This document shows positions 8,601 to 12,126 of a stretch of DNA of 12,126 nucleotides, one piece after another. Under the pieces are notes generated by a model. That model was not told where the DNA came from. It saw nothing but the letters and a program-made list of their open reading frames with translations, and searched no databases. Origin of the DNA: an uncultured Clostridia bacterium (GTDB lineage: Bacteria > Bacillota > Clostridia > Oscillospirales > Acutalibacteraceae); assembly GCA_937901145.1 (NCBI GenBank), contig CALCHE010000036.1:1-12126 (forward strand), in the 5' to 3' direction. Position numbers and translations under genes: made by a program. Position 1 is the stretch's first letter; each line of letters starts with the position of its first letter.

Positions 8601-9368
8601 CAGGATCTTATCAAGGAAGGAACCTGTACTATCGCTAATGTTATCGGTACCCGAGATAACATTATGGTTTATCTTATGCATAAGGGTGTCGAGCCCAGTA
8701 TGGCCTTTAAGATTATGGAAATCGTCCGTAAGGGCAAGGCTACGAAGCTTCTCACCGATGAGCACAAGCAGGCTATGAAGGACAACGGTGTAGAGCAGTG
8801 GTACATCGACTCCTGTATGAAAATTCAGTATATGTTCCCGAAGGCTCACGCCGCCGCTTACGTAAGTGCGGCTCTGAGACTTGGATGGTACAAGATATAT
8901 TATCCTCTGGAATACTATGCTGCATTTATGACCGTACGAGGCGGAGATATTGAAGCAGCTACTGTTCTCAAGGGTAGAGATGCAGTCAGAAGACGAATGG
9001 CTGAAATCAAGGCTAAGGGTAAGGATGCACAGCCTAAGGAAATCAATATGTATCCCTCGCTTCAGGTAGTTAATGAAATGATGGCACGAGGAATTGAGTT
9101 CCTTCCCATCGACATTTACAAATCCGATGCTACCGTTTACTACATCGAGGACGGCAAAATCCGTATGCCATTCGGCGCCCTTGCAGGCGTAGGCGAAAAT
9201 GCTGCCATTTCTCTTGCCAAAGCGAGAGAGGGTGTGACGGAATTCGTTTCCATCGACGATTTCGCACAGAAGGCTTCGGCCGGCTCATCAGTAATCGAAA
9301 CTCTCCGACAGGTAGGTGCCTTCGGTAATCTCCCCGAGACGAGACAGATGAGCTTGTTTGATATGTAA
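5634..9368 (+). CDS. polC: PolC-type DNA polymerase III alpha subunit lacking the inserted exonuclease domain
   Basis: PolC is the replicative DNA polymerase of low-GC Gram-positive bacteria. Visible in order: an N-terminal domain (about 1-200); an OB fold (about 222-318); the first half of the PHP domain with HLHTKMSMMDG (His332, His334, Asp341), TDHG (His366) and YGME (Glu390); the second half with His413, Cys463 and CDVH (Asp540, His542); a four-cysteine zinc motif (Cys713, 716, 738, 741); the catalytic motif PDIDLNFSGEYQ (Asp767, Asp769) with the third acid Asp892 in LKLDNLGHD; and a C-terminal clamp-binding motif QMSLF (1238-1242). Standard PolC has about 1430-1460 residues. Here only 22 residues lie between Glu390 and His413, where other PolCs hold the DnaQ-like proofreading nuclease of about 190 residues; no DxE exonuclease motif is present. 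The reading frame is unbroken, so this is a clean domain absence. AGGAAG (5622-5627) supports ATG 5634. Confidence 0.96.
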   Translation: MNSVFEELFGPFNSQELSERFAGSKIENVAISMEKKQVEIKAFFPSLVTDKVLEEAQSDLRSRLGVSDVIIKPRMPAECFSEGYFATLIRETNSALAATNGFFEDSKGSFDGTTLSVELSHGGASILESVGAGEYMSRLIAERFGRRVEVQFTGQRELVISDEEIASFHKKAEEENLRAKGIDPAEYMAPKPKEHKIIEGIPLYLETAKPIYGNKITKNPKPLNEISVEDGSCVVWGDVFGFDSRETRDGRSYIITFNITDNTYAYTCKVFERKENCDAIMAKVKDGVTVMIRGDLAFDKFSGENVISPRAICLVEKIQKTDDAEEKRVELHLHTKMSMMDGMTDASVLVKRAIAWGHKAIAITDHGVVQAYPEAVSAAGGKIKIIYGMEGYFMDDTEISFEDWKKSKNKYFHQIILARNLTGLKNLYKLITKSNLEYFHRRPIIPKSELIKHREGLIIGSACEAGELYRAIVEGKSEEEILKIASFYDYLEIQPCGNNEYMIRSERFPHVNSVEDICNFNRKVIHVADAVGKPVVATCDVHFIDPEDARYRAILMAGQGFSDADQQAPLYFRNTEEMLAEFDYLGEETAKEIVITNPNMIADMIEKIIPIPSGNYPPSLEGADDELTRLCWDKAKNLFGDPVPEYVAKRLEKELTSIIKHGFGVLYMIAQKLVKNSEEHGYHVGSRGSVGSSYVANASGISEVNPLAPHYRCPNCKWSEFFLKGEVGSGYDLPKKNCPECGTDLIRDGHDIPFETFLGFKGDKSPDIDLNFSGEYQSRAHRYTETLFGDGHVFKAGTIASVADKTAYGYVKKYLQERDIVVSRAEEDRLTRGCTGVKRTTGQHPGGMVVVPDCFDAADFTPIQHPADDSKSDTRTTHFDFHALHDTILKLDNLGHDVPSLYKHLEDLTGIPVMETDICDPKVYELILSPEPLGVTAEDIDCPTGTLSIPEMGTPFVIQMLLDARPQNFSELLQISGLSHGTGVWLGNAQDLIKEGTCTIANVIGTRDNIMVYLMHKGVEPSMAFKIMEIVRKGKATKLLTDEHKQAMKDNGVEQWYIDSCMKIQYMFPKAHAAAYVSAALRLGWYKIYYPLEYYAAFMTVRGGDIEAATVLKGRDAVRRRMAEIKAKGKDAQPKEINMYPSLQVVNEMMARGIEFLPIDIYKSDATVYYIEDGKIRMPFGALAGVGENAAISLAKAREGVTEFVSIDDFAQKASAGSSVIETLRQVGAFGNLPETRQMSLFDM

Positions 9369-9403
9369 TAACAGTTAAACAGATATGAAAGGAAGAAAAG
9401 ATT

Positions 9404-10123
9404 ATGAGTAAAATTTTTGCACACAGAGGCTTCAGCGGTAAGTACCCCGAAAATACTATGCTCGCTTTTGAAAAGGCGGTGGAAATCGGTGTTGACGGTA
9501 TAGAGCTTGACGTTCATCTTACTAAGGATAATGAGCTTGTTATCATTCACGACGAGGACATCAAGCGTACCTGTGACGGTGAAGGACTTGTAAAGGATAT
9601 GACTCTCGAAGAACTCCGAAAGTTCGACGCTTCCGCTACCTTCCGAGGTGTTTACGGCTTTTGCGGTATTCCTACTCTCAGAGAATATTTCGAGCTCGTA
9701 AAGGACACGGACATTATCACAAACATCGAGCTTAAAACAGGTGTTTACGAATATCCCACTATTGAGAAGAGAACCTATGAGCTTATAAAAGAATACGGAC
9801 TCGAGGACAGAATTATCTTCTCCTCCTTCAACCACTTTACTGTAAAGCGCTGTGAGGAAATCGCACCTGAAATCAAAAGAGGCTTCCTTACAGGTGACTG
9901 GCTCGTAGATTTCGGTAAATACACTGCTGAAAGAAATGTGCAGTGCTGTCATCCCTGGCACATTACCTTAAGTCAGGAGGTAGTTGATGAAATGCACGCT
10001 CAGGGCAGAGAAATCAACACCTGGACTGTTAATGAATATGAGGACATCGAAAGACTCGCTGCTATGGGCGTGGATTCACTTATCGGTAACTTCCCTGACA
10101 GGATGATAGAAAAACTGAGATAA
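9404..10123 (+). CDS. ugpQ: Glycerophosphodiester phosphodiesterase, cytoplasmic (UgpQ-like)
   Basis: The enzyme hydrolyses glycerophosphodiesters, the deacylated headgroups of phospholipids, to sn-glycerol 3-phosphate and an alcohol. The 239-residue TIM barrel begins directly with IFAHRGFSGKYPENTMLAF (4-22), giving catalytic His7 and Arg8. GIELDVHLTKD (32-42) supplies metal ligands Glu34 and Asp36, and IIHD (47-50) supplies His49. NIELKTG (107-113; Glu109, Lys111), FSSFNH (139-144) and WTVN (207-210) are the later family motifs. There is no signal peptide or membrane segment, so it should be cytoplasmic and act on internal or imported diesters. AAAGGAAG at 9388-9395 precedes ATG 9404. The 35-base gap after polC shows no terminator or promoter, so it may be the last gene of the operon. 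No glycerophosphodiester transporter is adjacent. The family is certain; the exact substrate is inferred, and the ugpQ symbol is by similarity. Confidence 0.9.
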   Translation: MSKIFAHRGFSGKYPENTMLAFEKAVEIGVDGIELDVHLTKDNELVIIHDEDIKRTCDGEGLVKDMTLEELRKFDASATFRGVYGFCGIPTLREYFELVKDTDIITNIELKTGVYEYPTIEKRTYELIKEYGLEDRIIFSSFNHFTVKRCEEIAPEIKRGFLTGDWLVDFGKYTAERNVQCCHPWHITLSQEVVDEMHAQGREINTWTVNEYEDIERLAAMGVDSLIGNFPDRMIEKLR

Positions 10124-10135
10124 TGTGCATTTTAT

Positions 10136-10170
10136 AATTCTGTTAACGCTATTGACTTGAAAACAGAATT
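10136..10170. repeat. 9-bp inverted repeat flanking the -35 box (operator candidate)
   Basis: AATTCTGTT (10136-10144) and AACAGAATT (10162-10170) are perfect reverse complements separated by 17 bases. The -35-like TTGACT lies in the spacer, and the right arm falls between -35 and -10. This layout suits a repressor site. As an RNA hairpin it would be AT-rich with a long loop, so it would make a poor terminator for the preceding gene. No regulator is encoded in the window. Confidence 0.4.
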
Positions 10171-10181
10171 TATGATAGTAT
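10152..10181 (+). promoter_or_regulatory. Candidate sigma-A-type promoter of the DUF6020-like gene
   Basis: TTGACT (10152-10157) matches five of six -35 consensus bases. Possible -10 boxes are GATAGT (10174-10179, spacer 16) and TAGTAT (10176-10181, spacer 18); each matches four of six. TATGAT (10171-10176) matches better but sits only 13 bases away. Either usable choice gives a leader of about 30 bases before the SD AAAGGA (10207-10212) and ATG 10219. The site lies in the only gap in the right part of the window with promoter-like AT content, just before a change in base composition. Confidence 0.5.
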
Positions 10182-10218
10182 GTACTCGTTATATGTTTAT
10201 TTTGTGAAAGGACAGATA

Positions 10219-12126
10219 ATGGAAAAGTTGTTAAGTAAAAAAGATAAAAAATCTGTAATATCCTTTGTTCTTGCCACACTTACGGTTTTTGCTTATGGGC
10301 TGAATTCGGCGGTAGCTGTTATTCCTGAAGCGATAATGGGTCTGAAAATATATTCTTTTGCACCTTTCAGGTTCATTACAGATATTATTTATTCAGCGCA
10401 GGAGCCCACATGGTTTACTGTTATGCTTTGTTTGGGTATGGCTTATTTATATAGAGAGAAGCTTTTTAAAGGCAAAAATGCGAGAAACTGTGCTTTAATA
10501 ACTGCAGTTTCTGCAGTCATTGTATTTGCTCTTCTTCTATGTTATAGTTACAGTACAACCAATTCCTGGGACTTGGTTTTTGGAAATAAGACAACCTTGG
10601 CAAAAACATTGATTAAAATATCCGGTTTTACTCCTGCAGTATATATTGTTGTTGATTTCCTTGTGTATATGAATCCTATTGTTATCAGGAAAGATTCGTA
10701 TTCTATGAAGCCATTCAAAGCTGTCGGGATTATGACGCTGATTCTTATGGCGTGCTGGATACCTTATTATATCCTGCTTTATCCGGGATGTATCGCTGCC
10801 GATGCTTTTGATCAATTAGCGCAGGCACTTAATAATCCCCTCTATTGCTGGACGGACGATTCGGTAGTTCTTCTCAATGAGAATGTCATTCTGAATAACC
10901 ATCATCCTATTCTTTATACAGGTCTTTTGAAGCTTACTACGATGGTTGGTGAGGCTGTCGGATCTTATGAGGCTGCCTTTGAAGGTCTTTGTATTTTCCA
11001 GGCATTTCTTATGGCTTATGCTTTTTCTTATATGATTTATGTGATGAAAAAGCATAAGGTGAGTAGCACTTTTTATAAGATTACTTTTGTTTTTTGTGCA
11101 GTTAATCCTCTTTTTCCTGTGTATTCGATGACTGTAGTCAAGGATAGCCTTTTCTGTTCCTTTTACGTGCTTATTGCAGCACAGCTTTATGAGCTCGTCA
11201 CTCTGAAAAAGGCATCACCTCTGAGAGTTGTGTGCTTTATGCTTACGGCACTTATACTGATGTTTACCAGAAATAATACCATATATATTCTTATACTTAT
11301 TCTCGCCTGTATCGTTCTTTGCTATTGGAAGAACAAAAAGAAAATGATAAAGCTTGCATCGTATATTGTTGTTCCTGTTCTTGTTTTCCAGATAGGTTTC
11401 ATAAATATTATCTGCCCTGCTCTGGATATCACTCAGGGAAGTCCCCGTGAGCTTTTATCTGTTCCTTTCCAGCAGACGGCCAGATACATTAAAGAACATA
11501 GAGAAGAAATTACTCCCGACGAAGAGGAGCTTATCGGTAAAATCCTCAGTTGTGAGGGAGATATTGATGTTCTCGCACAGAATTATTCAGGACAGCACGC
11601 TGATAACATAAAAAACAGGTACAATAAATATACTACTACAGATGAGCTTGTTTCTTATGTGAAAATGTGGTTTAAAGGTCTTATAAAACATCCGCTTACC
11701 TATGTGGAGGCATATCTGAATCTGCATTTTGGGTGGCTCTCCTTTGAAGGAAGTCAGGTGGTAACATATTCCACCGTAGGCGAAATATGGGGAGGCGACA
11801 TGATTCCTGAATTCAGAGGATATCTCGGTAATGAGTCTGCCAGAGCATTAGTAAATCAGAGCCTAAAAATTCTTTACAATAATCCGCTTACATCAGCATT
11901 TTTTGAAATGGCTACTTATACCTGGCTTTATCTGCTTCTTATTTATCATATCATCAGAAGAAAGAACAGACAGGCGTTTATTGTATGCGGTTTAGCTTTG
12001 TTTAATTTCCTTATCTGCCTGGTAGGTCCCGTAGCTTATATGAGATATGTTGTTCCTATGGTCTGCATAGTACCATTCGCAATATTCATAGTATTTAAAA
12101 AACAAAAGGAGACGAAAAACAATGGA
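10219..12126 (+). CDS. Polytopic membrane protein, DUF6020/GT-C-like (3' end outside window)
   Basis: The frame opens at ATG 10219, six bases after AAAGGA (10207-10212), and stays open for 636 codons to the right edge. It encodes about a dozen hydrophobic segments, including roughly 12-36, 64-77, 91-110, 137-151, 168-188, 258-276, 286-303, 309-325, 336-348, 354-369, 379-400, 565-579 and 586-626. Motifs I recognise from the DUF6020 family are YPGCIAADAFDQ (188-199), NHHPILYTG (227-235), VVKDSLF (306-312), TRNNTIY (350-356), LSVPFQQTARYI (413-424) and GPVAYMRYVVP (603-613). An acidic residue after the first long loop and many helices are general GT-C glycosyltransferase traits, so transfer of a sugar from a lipid carrier onto a wall or envelope polymer is possible but unproven. 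A soluble extracytoplasmic section spans about 401-560. The gene is visibly richer in A and T than its neighbours and has its own promoter candidate. The basic tail KKQKETKNN suggests that the C-terminus is near. Confidence 0.8.
   Translation, partial: MEKLLSKKDKKSVISFVLATLTVFAYGLNSAVAVIPEAIMGLKIYSFAPFRFITDIIYSAQEPTWFTVMLCLGMAYLYREKLFKGKNARNCALITAVSAVIVFALLLCYSYSTTNSWDLVFGNKTTLAKTLIKISGFTPAVYIVVDFLVYMNPIVIRKDSYSMKPFKAVGIMTLILMACWIPYYILLYPGCIAADAFDQLAQALNNPLYCWTDDSVVLLNENVILNNHHPILYTGLLKLTTMVGEAVGSYEAAFEGLCIFQAFLMAYAFSYMIYVMKKHKVSSTFYKITFVFCAVNPLFPVYSMTVVKDSLFCSFYVLIAAQLYELVTLKKASPLRVVCFMLTALILMFTRNNTIYILILILACIVLCYWKNKKKMIKLASYIVVPVLVFQIGFINIICPALDITQGSPRELLSVPFQQTARYIKEHREEITPDEEELIGKILSCEGDIDVLAQNYSGQHADNIKNRYNKYTTTDELVSYVKMWFKGLIKHPLTYVEAYLNLHFGWLSFEGSQVVTYSTVGEIWGGDMIPEFRGYLGNESARALVNQSLKILYNNPLTSAFFEMATYTWLYLLLIYHIIRRKNRQAFIVCGLALFNFLICLVGPVAYMRYVVPMVCIVPFAIFIVFKKQKETKNNG
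12105..12126 (+). promoter_or_regulatory. Possible SD and start codon of a further gene at the right edge
   Basis: AAAGGAG (12105-12111) is followed ten bases later by ATG at 12122-12124, in the +1 frame relative to the membrane-protein gene that is still open there. This looks like the start of a downstream gene overlapping the end of the membrane-protein gene, which would make the two an operon. Only one codon plus two bases are in the window, so it cannot be confirmed. Confidence 0.35.

Noticed and set aside
5634..9368. The short PolC as a truncated pseudogene, a frameshift, or a DnaE
   Set aside because: The frame is open end to end, all polymerase motifs and the C-terminal clamp motif are present, and the OB fold before PHP plus the four-Cys motif and PDIDLNFSG are specific to PolC.
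9140..9961. 273-codon open frame on the minus strand across the polC end and ugpQ
   Set aside because: Both plus-strand proteins are complete and conserved through this stretch; the antisense translation shows no family features.
10124..12126. AT-rich right end as a mobile element
   Set aside because: No transposase, integrase, terminal inverted repeat or target duplication is visible; different composition alone is not enough.

Overview
The window reads as chromosome of a low-to-moderate GC Gram-positive bacterium of the class Clostridia. My best guess is a gut Ruminococcus/Oscillospiraceae-type lineage, but this is inferred from gene order, a PolC-type replicative polymerase and codon style, not from a search. 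All genes lie on the + strand.

Region 1 (1-5616) is the conserved Firmicutes block frr-uppS-cdsA-dxr-rseP-ispG, with short gaps and a Shine-Dalgarno (SD) sequence in front of each complete gene. dxr and ispG are two steps of the MEP isoprenoid pathway. uppS elongates the resulting prenyl units into the C55 carrier lipid for cell-wall synthesis. cdsA makes CDP-diacylglycerol for phospholipids. rseP is an intramembrane protease of the envelope. frr, cut by the left edge, recycles ribosomes. Two small hairpins lie in the gaps: one after frr, the other between the SD and the start codon of rseP.

Region 2 (5634-9368) is polC, 17 bases after ispG and probably in the same transcript. It is the most unusual gene here. 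At 1244 residues it is about 190 shorter than a standard PolC, and the missing part corresponds precisely to the DnaQ-like 3'-5' proofreading exonuclease that is normally inserted in the PHP domain. The polymerase acidic triad, the four-cysteine zinc motif, the OB fold and the C-terminal clamp-binding motif are all present. The PHP domain keeps a full set of nine candidate metal ligands, so it could itself be the proofreader, or proofreading may come from a separate protein.

Region 3 (9404-10123) is a cytoplasmic glycerophosphodiester phosphodiesterase (ugpQ-like). It has no visible promoter or terminator separating it from polC.

Region 4 (10124-12126) starts a new transcription unit. A promoter-like sequence whose -35 box lies between the arms of a 9-bp inverted repeat precedes a large polytopic membrane protein of the DUF6020/GT-C-like type. 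That gene is visibly more AT-rich than its neighbours and stays open to the right edge, where a possible SD and ATG for a further overlapping gene can be seen. I found no tRNA, rRNA, CRISPR array, insertion sequence or stretch over 300 bases without a gene.
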